From Erysipelotrichales bacterium (GTDB taxonomy: Bacteria; Bacillota_I; Bacilli_A; RFN20; CAG-826), in NCBI GenBank assembly GCA_022508535.1, contig JAFLUZ010000001.1, forward strand, positions 150,215-214,214: a stretch of 64,000 nt of DNA. The letters run 5' to 3'. Positions 15,882 to 24,355 of the stretch are shown here, piece by piece (the stretch's first letter is position 1; the number at the start of each line of letters is the position of its first letter). The translations under genes and the position numbers were made by a program. The notes under the pieces are model-generated. The model had not been told where the DNA came from. It did no database searches and saw only the letters and a list, made by a program, of their open reading frames with translations.

Positions 15882-16458
15882 ATTTTAAAATTTCGTTCAT
15901 TGCACGGCGATGTTTAGAAACATGATTTAATTCATGGAATTCGACTTGTGCTTCCTCTAAGAACTGTTTCATTTTACTAATAGCGTGTTGCATGGAGTCG
16001 CTTTCCATTTCAATTTCATAGTCGATTTTGTCGCCATACTTATTTTTATCAATACAAAGTAATCCATCTTCGTAATCTATTTCGATACGATAGGTGTTTA
16101 AACTACAAATAATATGAATTTGATCAATATCAAAACCTAAAACCTTTAAAAAATCAAATGTAGGGTTTGGTTCGTTGATATCATTAGATATATCTTTAAA
16201 TTGTTTAGGAGTAAGTGGTGTACTTTTTTCAAGTAATCCTTCAGATAAAGGCGCTTTTAAAGTTAATTCGTAAGAATGATCAATTTCTCTTATTCTCAAG
16301 GCAAGACCATATTTACTCAATTTAAAATCTTTTGTGTCTAAGTAATAATTTGTTTGATCCATTACGCGAGGGTGCTTTCTAATTAAGTGAATTGCAATTT
16401 TATTGTACTCATCTTCTGTGAGAAGCATCTTGGCTTCAATTTCCATATCGTTTGACAT
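15880..16458 (-). CDS. CYTH-domain protein (YjbK-like)
   Basis: A 192-residue triphosphate tunnel protein. The EIEAK motif at the start (metal and triphosphate binding) is followed by alternating charged strands (ALRIREID, YELTLKAPL, YRIEIDYEDG, YEIEMES). CYTH proteins hydrolyse inorganic or organic triphosphates. In Firmicutes the family lies near (p)ppGpp and NAD-kinase genes, and here it is divergent from nadK. Confidence 0.85.
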   Translation of the reverse strand: MSNDMEIEAKMLLTEDEYNKIAIHLIRKHPRVMDQTNYYLDTKDFKLSKYGLALRIREIDHSYELTLKAPLSEGLLEKSTPLTPKQFKDISNDINEPNPTFDFLKVLGFDIDQIHIICSLNTYRIEIDYEDGLLCIDKNKYGDKIDYEIEMESDSMQHAISKMKQFLEEAQVEFHELNHVSKHRRAMNEILK

Positions 16459-16527
16459 AAAATCATCTCCTAAATTTCTTATAATTATGATACAATATTT
16501 TTGGTAAATAATGAAGAGGTGAAAACT

Positions 16528-17325
16528 ATGAATTATAGTATTTGTTATAAGAAAGAAACTATTACAGATATGTATATTGATAGTTTAAAGAAAAAACTTT
16601 CAAAAAGTGGTTTTGTCTATGATGAAGATAATCCTAATTATGTTTTCTTTTTAGGTGGAGATGGAACATTTTTACGAGCTGTTCACAAATACATTGATAA
16701 AATTGAAACTATTAAATTTGTTGGTTTAAACGCAGGAACACTAGGATTCTTTTTAGACTATTCCACCAATGATATTGATGATTTAATTAGTGATATTTTA
16801 AATAATAATATTAATGCGATTAGTTATCCTTTGCTTCGTGCAGATATTATTTCAAGAAAAGAAGTCAAAACCATTTATGCTGTTAATGAAATACGTGTAG
16901 AAAATCCTTTTAGATCTTTAGTATGTGATGTTTCTATTGAAGATCATAAACTTGAGACTTTTGCCGGTAATGGTTTAGTTGTAGCTTCATCTTTAGGAAG
17001 TTCGGCTTATAATAAATCTTTAGGTGGTGCAATTATTGAACATAATCTTCCGCTTCTTGAAATTACAGAAATTGCTGCTATTCAAAATAATGCGTATCGT
17101 TCTCTTGCCTCTAGTTTAATAATTGGTGGGGATAAAAAGATTTCCTTGAAAGGAAAATTCTCTGATATTGTTATTGGTTATGACCATGAATTTTTAAAAG
17201 AAGACAAGAAAATTAATGAAGTAAGAATAGTATTATCTAATAAACACGTCAATTTAATGAGAAAAGTTGACCATAATTATATTGATGTGTTAAGAAAAGC
17301 ATTTATTATCGATAAGGAGATGTAG
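16528..17325 (+). CDS. nadK: NAD kinase
   Basis: A 265-residue NAD kinase that makes NADP. FLGGDGTFLRA (GGDGT at 43-47) is the diacylglycerol-kinase-type motif, AVNEIRVENP and GLVVASSLGSSAYNKSLGG are the substrate loops. The start at 16528 has GAGGTG 7 nt upstream and is preferred to the in-frame TTG at 16501. Confidence 0.94.
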   Translation: MNYSICYKKETITDMYIDSLKKKLSKSGFVYDEDNPNYVFFLGGDGTFLRAVHKYIDKIETIKFVGLNAGTLGFFLDYSTNDIDDLISDILNNNINAISYPLLRADIISRKEVKTIYAVNEIRVENPFRSLVCDVSIEDHKLETFAGNGLVVASSLGSSAYNKSLGGAIIEHNLPLLEITEIAAIQNNAYRSLASSLIIGGDKKISLKGKFSDIVIGYDHEFLKEDKKINEVRIVLSNKHVNLMRKVDHNYIDVLRKAFIIDKEM

Positions 17326-17329
17326 TTTT

Positions 17330-17695
17330 ATGTTTTTAGAAAGCGAATTTGCAAATTTTTTCAAAAATTATGGATTTTATATTGCGTTGGCACTTGTAAT
17401 TTTAATCGCCGTAATCGCGACATTTTTACTTGTTAGAAATTATAAGAAACGTAAAAATGGAAAAAACACATTAGTAGGATTATTAAATGATATTATTGAA
17501 GCTTTAGGTGGAAAAGAAAACATTAATAGCATGGAGGCTAAGATGTCTCGTCTTAATGTATCACTTATTTCTGATAATATTGATATTGAAAAACTTAAAG
17601 CAATTGGAATTGAGCGAGTTATCAAAATGTCTAATAAGATTACCTTATTAGTAGGGAACTCCGCATCTGAAATTGCAAACGAATTTAATAAATAA
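17330..17695 (+). CDS. Membrane-anchored EIIB-like protein lacking the phospho-cysteine
   Basis: A 121-residue protein with one membrane segment (about 15-36) followed by a basic patch and a PTS glucose-type EIIB domain. The domain keeps IIEALGGKENI, SRLNVSL and NKITLLVGNSASEIANEF. The phosphorylatable cysteine of the D-A-C-x-T-R-L motif is replaced by Lys71 (MEAKMSRLN). It cannot act as a normal sugar-phosphotransfer domain. It directly follows nadK. Confidence 0.75.
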   Translation: MFLESEFANFFKNYGFYIALALVILIAVIATFLLVRNYKKRKNGKNTLVGLLNDIIEALGGKENINSMEAKMSRLNVSLISDNIDIEKLKAIGIERVIKMSNKITLLVGNSASEIANEFNK

Positions 17696-17720
17696 ATGGC
17701 AAAATCACTGCCATTTTTTT
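17695..17720 (+). terminator. Terminator after the EIIB-like gene
   Basis: AATGGC / GCCATT arms, 9-nt loop, then T7. Confidence 0.7.
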
Positions 17721-18030
17721 ATTTGGTATAAGTTGAATAATAAGGATTGCTATTTATAGGTGTTGTAGTTTTATAATACATATTATTCGTTGTTTGATAA
17801 GTTGTTTGATATGGATATGGTTGATTTGTAGTGTAATATGGAACAGCGGGTGCTACATAATATGGTACTGGTTGATAATACATTGGACCTTGTTGATAGT
17901 TGTTATTATTGTTATAGGTTGGTCGCCCCGGATAAGGAAGTAGACCTCCAATTAATAACCCTCCTGCAAAAGGAAGAAGCGGGCCACCAAAGAAACGATA
18001 TTCTGGTTCACTATTATAAAAACGATTCAT
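17719..18030 (-). CDS. Tyr/Pro/Asn-rich small protein, coat-like
   Basis: A 103-residue protein with a glycine-rich hydrophobic stretch (GGPLLPFAGGLLIGGLL, 15-31) followed by a Tyr/Pro/Thr/Asn-rich low-complexity tail (YYQPVPYYVAPAVPYY). The composition resembles small spore-coat or surface proteins of Bacilli, but I cannot name a family. Its AGGAGG lies in the arm of a hairpin that also looks like the terminator of the maf operon. Confidence 0.6.
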   Translation of the reverse strand: MNRFYNSEPEYRFFGGPLLPFAGGLLIGGLLPYPGRPTYNNNNNYQQGPMYYQPVPYYVAPAVPYYTTNQPYPYQTTYQTTNNMYYKTTTPINSNPYYSTYTK

Positions 18031-18065
18031 AAAAAAACCTCCTAATCTAATTTATGCACTAGGAG
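18031..18065 (-). terminator. Terminator of maf that also covers the next gene's RBS
   Basis: Minus-strand CTCCTA / TAGGAG arms (18065-18060 and 18044-18039) and a run of seven T that ends at the ATG. The 3' arm is the AGGAGG of the coat-like gene. Confidence 0.5.
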
Positions 18066-18080
18066 ATTTTAAAAATTGGG

Positions 18081-18617
18081 CTATAAACACTTTTTTAATT
18101 CTTCAACAGGAAGTCCCATGACATTGTAGTAACTTCCTTCGATCTTTTTAATTAATGGAAATTCTTTATCTTGAATTCCATACGCTCCTGCTTTATCAAA
18201 AGGAGAGCCAGTTTGAACATATGCTTTTATTAACTCATCTGAAAGAGTATTAAAGTGAACTTTTGTTAACACGGATTTAGTAATACATTTATCCTTAGAT
18301 AAAATAGTAAATCCTGTTATTACATCATGCTCATCGCCAGATAATTCTTTGAGCATTTTAAATGCATCATCACTATCTTTTGGTTTACCTAAAATCTTAT
18401 TTTTATGAATAACAATAGTATCTGCAGCAATTACTATATCTTCTGGATGTCTTTTAAAAATTTCTTCTGCCTTAGCCTTTGATAAAGTAGCACTTAAGTT
18501 ATATGGCTCATCTTTAATTAAACTTTCATCGACATTAGAAACTTCAATTATAAAATCATCAATTAATAACTTTAGTAATTCCTGCCTTCTTGGAGATTTT
18601 GAAGCTAAAATATACAT
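18081..18617 (-). CDS. maf: Maf-family nucleotide pyrophosphatase
   Basis: A 178-residue house-cleaning pyrophosphatase acting on dTTP/UTP or modified nucleotides. Motifs: LASKSPRRQELL at the N-terminus, VSNVDESL, VIAADTIVIHKNKILGKPKD, and the C-terminal SPFDKAGAYGIQD. It starts 1 bp after the RNase J stop with no RBS of its own, so translation is probably coupled. Confidence 0.93.
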   Translation of the reverse strand: MYILASKSPRRQELLKLLIDDFIIEVSNVDESLIKDEPYNLSATLSKAKAEEIFKRHPEDIVIAADTIVIHKNKILGKPKDSDDAFKMLKELSGDEHDVITGFTILSKDKCITKSVLTKVHFNTLSDELIKAYVQTGSPFDKAGAYGIQDKEFPLIKKIEGSYYNVMGLPVEELKKCL

Positions 18618-18618
18618 A

Positions 18619-20304
18619 CTAGTTATTTTTATTCATGATTACAGGAATAATCATTGGTCTCCTTTGCGTCTTTTTAAAGAAGAAGATTGTTAATTGACTT
18701 TTAATGACATTTTTTAAATCAGAAAACTTTACTTTTTCTTTCATTAAATCATTTAATATTAGCTCAACGAAATTCTCTGCTTGGGCGATCATGTTATCTT
18801 GTCCATAAGTATAGACAAATCCACGAGTGTAGATTTTTGGAGATTGCATTAATTTGTTATTTTTAGAATCAAGCACTAATAAGACAGAAACCATACCATC
18901 GTTATATAAAACTTTACGGTCATTAATAACAGCGCGACATACACCAGTTACATCATTTCCATCGATAAATATATCATCTGCTTGAACGTGTGGTCCTTCA
19001 GTTATTTTATGGTTCTTTAAGAGAATTGAATCACCATTTCCTAAAATAAAGGTATTTTCGCGAGGTATACCAAGACTTACAGCAATATCAGTATGAATCT
19101 TTAACATACGATATTCACCATGAACAGGCATAAAGTATTTTGGTTTAAATAGTTTAAGAGTTAAACGAAGTTCTTGCTTTGACGGGTGACCAGAACTATG
19201 CAAACTTAAGAATACTGAATTAGTTAATACGTTTGCACCTGCTCTAGTTAAAGTATTTACGACACGATCAATACTTGCACCATTTCCTGGAATTGGAGAA
19301 GAGGAGAATACAACAGTATCACCAGGCATAATTCTTAAAGCTTTATGTTCGCCATTTGCAATTCTTGCTAAGGCTGCCATTGGTTCACCTTGACTTCCTG
19401 TACAAAGAATAGTGGTTTCTTCAGCTTTAATTGTTCTTAAATCTTCAACTTTAACAAGTGATGCATCTGGAATACGGATGTATCCAAAATTACGTGCGGT
19501 TTCTACAGCGTTTTCCATGGAACGTCCAATAATTACAATTTTACGATTGTGATTTACACTAGCTTCCACAATTTGTTGGATTCGAGAAATATTACTAGAG
19601 AATGTAGATACAATTAAGCGACCAGGTGCATTTCTAAATACTTCATTAATAGAATTAATAACATTAGTTTCAGATGGTGTATATCCTTCAATTTCGGCAT
19701 TTGTAGAATCTGCCAATAATAAATCTACACCTTCAAAACCAAGGCGAGCCATTTTACCAATGTTAATATCAGGTCCGACGGGAGTTAAATCAATTTTAAA
19801 ATCCCCGGTTGTGACAATTCTTCCTTCGCTTGTATCGACACAAATTCCATATGAGTCAGGAATGGAGTGGGTAACTTGGAAAAATTGTACAGTAAAAGAA
19901 TCTCCTACTTTAACAAAATCTTTTTCATCATATTCAACGATTTTAACTTTTTCGTGTATATGCATTTCATCTAGCTTATGACGAATAAGCGCAGCTGCAA
20001 GTTTTGGTGCATATATAATAGGTAAAAAGATGTGTTGAATTAAAAATGGAATACCACCGATATGGTCTTCATGCCCATGAGTGATAAAAAGAGCTTTAAC
20101 TTTTGTACTATTATTTTTTAAATGTGTATAATCTGGAATTACGTAATCTACACCTGGCAAATCTCCTTCAGGGAAACGAATGCCAGAATCAATAATGATG
20201 ATATTTTTTGCATCTTCGATGCAATACATATTTTTTCCGACTTCGCCAAGTCCTCCAAGCGCATAAATAGATACAGGTGATTTGTTTGAAATCATCGCTT
20301 CCAT
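18619..20304 (-). CDS. rnj: Ribonuclease J
   Basis: A 561-residue metallo-beta-lactamase / beta-CASP RNase with endonuclease and 5'-3' exonuclease activity in mRNA decay and RNA maturation. The zinc motif is ITHGHEDHIGG (76-81), with TGDFKID, LLADSTNAE, FSSNISRIQQI and the late LHSSGHPSKQELRL and PVHGEYRM histidines. The start at 20304 has AGGAGG 8 nt upstream. Only one RNase J paralogue is seen in this window. Confidence 0.95.
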   Translation of the reverse strand: MEAMISNKSPVSIYALGGLGEVGKNMYCIEDAKNIIIIDSGIRFPEGDLPGVDYVIPDYTHLKNNSTKVKALFITHGHEDHIGGIPFLIQHIFLPIIYAPKLAAALIRHKLDEMHIHEKVKIVEYDEKDFVKVGDSFTVQFFQVTHSIPDSYGICVDTSEGRIVTTGDFKIDLTPVGPDINIGKMARLGFEGVDLLLADSTNAEIEGYTPSETNVINSINEVFRNAPGRLIVSTFSSNISRIQQIVEASVNHNRKIVIIGRSMENAVETARNFGYIRIPDASLVKVEDLRTIKAEETTILCTGSQGEPMAALARIANGEHKALRIMPGDTVVFSSSPIPGNGASIDRVVNTLTRAGANVLTNSVFLSLHSSGHPSKQELRLTLKLFKPKYFMPVHGEYRMLKIHTDIAVSLGIPRENTFILGNGDSILLKNHKITEGPHVQADDIFIDGNDVTGVCRAVINDRKVLYNDGMVSVLLVLDSKNNKLMQSPKIYTRGFVYTYGQDNMIAQAENFVELILNDLMKEKVKFSDLKNVIKSQLTIFFFKKTQRRPMIIPVIMNKNN

Positions 20305-20340
20305 ATTAATCCTCCTAAAATGTATAAACGCAAAGAAAAA

Positions 20341-20399
20341 TTACCTTTCTCCGCGACAATTATAAAGTTATCTAACGAAACCAAGGTAATTATATTATT
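20341..20399 (-). other. Long-loop hairpin upstream of rnj
   Basis: TTACCTT (minus strand 20399-20393) can pair with AAGGTAA (20347-20341), followed by TTTTTC. It could be the def terminator or an rnj leader structure. Confidence 0.3.
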
Positions 20400-20440
20400 A
20401 ATAAGGTCAAAAGTAAATAGTGATTAAGTAAAATTATTCG

Positions 20441-20980
20441 CTATATTTCGATAGAATTTTCTAATTTTTTATAAGGATTGACTTTGTCAATATGATCATA
20501 ATAAAGAATGCCGTTTAAATGGTCAATTTCATGTTGTAATACAATTGATTCATAACCACGTGCCACAATTGTTACTTCCTTTTCTTTTAAAACATCATAG
20601 GCCTTAATTGTCACTTTATTTGGGCGATATACATAACCTTCGTGGTCTTTATCAACTGAGAGACATCCTTCACCAGAATTTAAGTAACACATCTTAATAG
20701 AAGAAGCAATAATTTTAGGGTTAACTAATACGTGCTGAATGATTTTTTTATCAAATTCATAGTAAATAACAAGCATTTTTTTGTTAACTCCCACTTGTGG
20801 AGCGGCAAGACCGACTCCAGAACGAATATTATGCTTTTTTGCGTATTCATCATCTTGGCTTAATTTAAGATAATCAAGCATTTCCATTAATAAATCTTTA
20901 TCTTCTTTTGATAATGGCAAATCTACAGGTGCGCTTTTTTCTCGAAGAGATTTGACATTATCTTTGACAATTTTAAACAT
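20441..20980 (-). CDS. def: Peptide deformylase
   Basis: A 179-residue Fe(II)/Zn hydrolase that removes N-formyl groups from nascent proteins. Motif I is GVGLAAPQVG, motif II is EGCLSV (metal Cys), motif III is QHEIDHLNG (two metal His and catalytic Glu). The insertion before motif I and the length fit the type 2 enzymes of Gram-positives. Confidence 0.95.
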   Translation of the reverse strand: MFKIVKDNVKSLREKSAPVDLPLSKEDKDLLMEMLDYLKLSQDDEYAKKHNIRSGVGLAAPQVGVNKKMLVIYYEFDKKIIQHVLVNPKIIASSIKMCYLNSGEGCLSVDKDHEGYVYRPNKVTIKAYDVLKEKEVTIVARGYESIVLQHEIDHLNGILYYDHIDKVNPYKKLENSIEI

Positions 20981-21035
20981 ACTAACACCTCAAAAGGATT
21001 TTAGCACATTTATTGAATAAAAAAAAGGAGAGACT

Positions 21036-21212
21036 CTACATCCCTCCGCAACAACCAAAGCCATTGGAATTATTGTTACCGCTAAATAAAATCAAAATTA
21101 AGAAAATTATTAAGATAACTGCCCAGACACCAGCATAACTTTGATTGTTATATGAAGGATAAGCATATGCATATCCGTTTTGGTAGCCATAATTTGGTCC
21201 GTAGTAATACAT
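21036..21212 (-). CDS. Small YjcZ-like membrane protein
   Basis: A 58-residue protein. The start at 21212 is fixed by AAGGAGG 7 nt upstream. The first 25 residues are Tyr/Gly/Asn-rich (YYYGPNYGYQNGYAYAYPS), followed by one membrane helix (27-43) and a Gly/Cys tail GFGCCGGM. The layout resembles YjcZ-type sporulation proteins. Confidence 0.6.
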   Translation of the reverse strand: MYYYGPNYGYQNGYAYAYPSYNNQSYAGVWAVILIIFLILILFSGNNNSNGFGCCGGM

Positions 21213-21325
21213 ATTAAGCCTCCTTACCTCTATATAATATGAAGAAACCCAAAAAATGTTATAGTGATTATTGCTTATATGAATACTTTTTATTTTTTTC
21301 TGCATATTCTATAATGGTGATTTTT

Positions 21326-21694
21326 ATGAATAAATTAGAAGAGTTTCGTGAGTTTGCAAAGACTAAACCATTTCTTAAAACTTTAGTAGAAAATGGCACT
21401 TATACTTGGCAAGAGTTATTTGAGCGATACGATATATATGGAAGTGAAGATGAAGTATTTCAAGAAGAAAAAGAGGAAGAAAAAGAAAACGAAGAAGATG
21501 GTCACGAAGAGAAAAAAGAAGGATTTGGCTCCATTCTTGATGCAATAAGTGGATTTGATGCAGATAAAATTTCTGATGGCTTAAATGGAATGAAAAAAAT
21601 ATTAGGAATTCTTAGTGAAGTAACAAAACCAGATGAGACACCAAAAGTTTCAAAGAGAAAAATGTCTCGTCCATATCAAAGGAATGATGACTAA
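21326..21694 (+). CDS. ylbD: YlbD-like putative spore coat protein
   Basis: A 122-residue protein. KLEEFREFAKTKPFLKTLVENG and YTWQELFERYDIYG match the start of YlbD (a TWQE[LF]YE motif), followed by a Glu/Lys-rich linker (about 47-70) and a C-terminal helix KISDGLNGMKKILGIL. The start at 21326 follows GGTGAT. It is the first gene of a conserved ylbD-E-F-rsmD-coaD order. Confidence 0.68.
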   Translation: MNKLEEFREFAKTKPFLKTLVENGTYTWQELFERYDIYGSEDEVFQEEKEEEKENEEDGHEEKKEGFGSILDAISGFDADKISDGLNGMKKILGILSEVTKPDETPKVSKRKMSRPYQRNDD

Positions 21695-21905
21695 AATGCA
21701 TAGTTCAGTTATAATTGAATTGGATAAAGATGATGATTATTATAAGTTTTTAAGAGAGAAACCATATTGGCATCGTCAATTATCAAGACATCCAGAAATG
21801 ATAAATGATTTCAAAGATGATTATAAAGTAGTGCGTCGAAAAAGATTTGTTGATAAAATAGAAGATATCTCAATGATTATGACTTTAGCAAGGGAGTTAA
21901 TGTAG
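21687..21905 (+). CDS. ylbE: YlbE-like protein
   Basis: About 72 residues. FLREKPYWHRQLSRHPEMINDF matches the YlbE core ([FL]R.[NQ]P.WYR.L[TS]R.P). The start is ambiguous among ATG 21684, 21687 and 21696; AAAGGA is at 21678-21683. It overlaps the end of ylbD and is followed 1 bp later by ylbF. Function is unknown. Confidence 0.65.
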   Translation: MTKMHSSVIIELDKDDDYYKFLREKPYWHRQLSRHPEMINDFKDDYKVVRRKRFVDKIEDISMIMTLARELM

Positions 21906-21906
21906 G

Positions 21907-22269
21907 GTGGATATAGAACTAATGAAAGAAGCATATGCGCTTAAAGAGTTGATGGAAACTGATGAGCGTGTAATTAAATTAAAGAAAGATGAAGAAGAGA
22001 TGGAAAATAACGAAGAAGTTATGAGACTATCGTATGTTTTCTCTTGCGCTCAAAATGAATATAATGATATTTTGAAACATTTTAAGGCTGATTCTGAAGA
22101 GGCGAAAAAATATCAAAAAAAGCTATATGAAGCTAAAACTAATTTAGATTCTCATCCCTTAGTGAGAAAATATTTACAAAGTTATCAAGAAGTTCGCTTG
22201 ATTTATAATAAGATTCAAAAGGAAATTTTTAAACCGTTTAATAGTCATGAATGCAATGAAAAAAGGTAG
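21907..22269 (+). CDS. ylbF: YlbF/YmcA-family protein
   Basis: A 120-residue all-helical protein (GTG start at 21907; ATG 21922 is an alternative). The pattern is that of YlbF/YmcA: an N-terminal helix ELMKEAYALKELM, a charged KKDEEEMENNEEV helix and LDSHPLVRKYLQSYQEVRLIYNKIQKEI. In Bacillus YlbF forms the Y-complex with YmcA and YaaT, which assists RNase Y and affects sporulation and competence. YlbF homologues carry cysteines for Fe-S binding; here Cys residues lie near 47 and close to the end. Confidence 0.78.
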   Translation: MDIELMKEAYALKELMETDERVIKLKKDEEEMENNEEVMRLSYVFSCAQNEYNDILKHFKADSEEAKKYQKKLYEAKTNLDSHPLVRKYLQSYQEVRLIYNKIQKEIFKPFNSHECNEKR

Positions 22270-22287
22270 AGGTTATCTACCTTTTTT
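22263..22287 (+). terminator. Terminator after ylbF
   Basis: GGTAGA / TCTACC arms, 5-nt loop, T6; the stem starts in the ylbF stop region. Confidence 0.75.
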
Positions 22288-22383
22288 CTTAGGGAGGAAC
22301 AGGGCACTTTCGTGCACTATTATTTTTTACTTAATTATTTTTTTTATACATAAATTTGTGTATAATTTTTCTTGGTGATCAAC

Positions 22384-22929
22384 ATGCGCATTGTCGGTGG
22401 AAAATATCGTTCACGTAATATTGAGTTTCCTACTAACCAAGTAATCACACGCCCAACTAAAGATGTTGTGCGTGAAGGTGTTTTTAATGCGCTCAGTTTT
22501 GATATTGCTGACGCTGTTGTTTTAGATTTATTCGCGGGCTCTGGCTCTATGGGATTAGAGTCTTTATCTCGTGATGCTAAGCGTGTTTATTTTGTAGATA
22601 AAGATAAAGATGCGATTAGAATAATTAATAAAAATATTCAAATGTTAAATGAAGAAAAAAACACAGAAGTATTAGACTTGGATTATTTAGATGCATTAAA
22701 TGATTTTATCAAAAGAAAAATTGAATTTGATATTGTAATATTAGATCCGCCATATAAATTAGATATAATTGATGAAATAATTGATATACTTATTAATAAT
22801 CATATATTAAAGGAACATGGTATAATTGTTATTGAAACTGATTACCAACTTACTTTAGATGATTCACGTTTTATAAAAAACAAGACTTATAAATATGGTC
22901 GTACACTTGTAACGATTAGGAGGAAATAA
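22384..22929 (+). CDS. rsmD: 16S rRNA (guanine966-N2)-methyltransferase
   Basis: A 181-residue SAM-dependent methyltransferase of the small ribosomal subunit. MRIVGGKYRSR at the start, RPTKDVVREGVFNAL, the SAM loop VLDLFAGSGSMGLESLSR and the catalytic VILDPPYKL (DPPY) are all present. The start at 22384 follows GGTGATC; TTG 22372 is rejected. Confidence 0.94.
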   Translation: MRIVGGKYRSRNIEFPTNQVITRPTKDVVREGVFNALSFDIADAVVLDLFAGSGSMGLESLSRDAKRVYFVDKDKDAIRIINKNIQMLNEEKNTEVLDLDYLDALNDFIKRKIEFDIVILDPPYKLDIIDEIIDILINNHILKEHGIIVIETDYQLTLDDSRFIKNKTYKYGRTLVTIRRK

Positions 22930-22932
22930 AAT

Positions 22933-23412
22933 ATGAAGATTGCTATTTATCCAGGAAGCTTTGATCCTATTACTAATGGACATTTAGATATTTTAAAAAG
23001 AGCTTTAAGAGTGTTTGATAAAGTTGTTGTGCTTGTCGCCAATAATGTTAATAAAAAGTATTCTTTCACCGACAAAGAAAGAGTAGATATGATTAAATTA
23101 ATTACCAAAGATATGCCAAACGTCGAGGTTGAATCTACTGGGGGACTTGTTGTTGATTATGCCAAAAAGATTGGTGCAACAGCATTAGTGAGAGGTTTAC
23201 GCGCAGTGTCAGATTTTGAATACGAACTCCAAATGGCGACGACTAATGAATTTATTGATCCGACAATTGATATGGTCTTCTTTATGACTCATCTTGATAA
23301 CACATTTATTTCATCTTCAACGGTCAAAGAATTATTTACACAAGGTGTCGATATTTCAAAACTTGTCCCACAAGAAGTTATCGAATATTTAAAAAGAAAA
23401 TCACAAAAGTAG
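22933..23412 (+). CDS. coaD: Phosphopantetheine adenylyltransferase
   Basis: A 159-residue nucleotidyltransferase catalysing the penultimate step of coenzyme A synthesis. YPGSFDPITNGHLDI contains the HxGH-type loop, LVRGLRAVSDFEYELQMA is the pantetheine-binding segment and ISSSTVKEL the ATP-binding one. It follows rsmD by 3 bp, the usual Firmicutes pairing. Confidence 0.96.
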   Translation: MKIAIYPGSFDPITNGHLDILKRALRVFDKVVVLVANNVNKKYSFTDKERVDMIKLITKDMPNVEVESTGGLVVDYAKKIGATALVRGLRAVSDFEYELQMATTNEFIDPTIDMVFFMTHLDNTFISSSTVKELFTQGVDISKLVPQEVIEYLKRKSQK

Positions 23413-24259
23413 TTAATAAAAGTGATAAGGCGGTTATAATTAACCGCTTTTTTAAAATCTCTTTAAAAGATACTTTTGGTGCAATTAATTTCACCTGTAC
23501 CAAAAGAGAAACAGAAGAAAAAGAAATAATTGCAATAATGAATGATAGATTTTCAATCGAATAAGTGGAAAACAAATAACTCAAGGGATAAGAAAACTCC
23601 ATTAATCCTTTAATAAGCATCAAAACATTGCCTTTTAAAAATAATTCGAATGGATATGAAACAAGTGAAAAAAGAATAATTGAGCCTGACATTAAGACAA
23701 TAGTCCTTGCTGTACTTAAAATGGCTTTAGATATAATGTTTTCATTTTTTGGAGCATTAAAACTTATATGATCACTTTTAATTTTTTGATCGTTAATAAA
23801 AAACAAAATGAACTGAATTGAAAAGGGAATCGCAATAACTAATATTTTTGAAATATTATTGAAGCTACAACTATTAATTAAGGCGATTAGAAAAGGGAGA
23901 GAAGGTACAGTAAAACAATTTAAAATATTTTGTACTTCCTTTTTTGTTAAGCTCTTATCCAATTCCTCATTTATCATTGATGCAAGAGAAGGAGTGCCAC
24001 TAATAAGACCTAGAACAATGAGAGAGTATTTATTGATTTTGTGCTTTGTAGCATCTTTTAGTTTGACATCATAAATTATATTGCTAATTCCCCCACTATA
24101 TATAAAGATATAGTTTAATAAAATAGTTGGAGCAAGAAGTGGCAAAACTTTTATGTAAAAATTTACTATAACATCAGTAGTTATTTGAGATATTTGTTTA
24201 GAAAAAATTAGTAGTAAACAAATAGCTATAAAAATAATTAGTGATATCGCCTTTTTCAT
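23378..24259 (-). CDS. ylbJ: YlbJ-like sporulation membrane protein
   Basis: A 293-residue protein with about seven membrane helices. VLPLLAPTILLNYIF and SGTPSLASMINEEL match the nucleoside-recognition/Gate-type repeats of YlbJ, SpmA and SpmB (P..S..P..A....EL), and FTVPSLPFLIALI the LL.F.N..GP.F segment. YlbJ is needed in sporulating Bacilli for heat-resistant spores. The gene is convergent to coaD and overlaps it by 35 bp. Its place beside coaD is the same as in Bacillus, but with inverted orientation. Confidence 0.75.
   Translation of the reverse strand: MKKAISLIIFIAICLLLIFSKQISQITTDVIVNFYIKVLPLLAPTILLNYIFIYSGGISNIIYDVKLKDATKHKINKYSLIVLGLISGTPSLASMINEELDKSLTKKEVQNILNCFTVPSLPFLIALINSCSFNNISKILVIAIPFSIQFILFFINDQKIKSDHISFNAPKNENIISKAILSTARTIVLMSGSIILFSLVSYPFELFLKGNVLMLIKGLMEFSYPLSYLFSTYSIENLSFIIAIISFSSVSLLVQVKLIAPKVSFKEILKKRLIITALSLLLTTFVIFFLNIR
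23430..23453 (+). terminator. coaD terminator inside ylbJ
   Basis: GCGGTTA / TAACCGC arms with a TAAT loop and T6. It lies within the 3' coding part of the convergent ylbJ gene. Confidence 0.75.
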
Positions 24260-24355
24260 ATTTCAATATATGCACAAAAGAAATATTTATGGGCGAAAAT
24301 TATAACAAAACTGAAAGTACATTCATAATCTATAAAGAGCAAGGAGGATTTTTTT

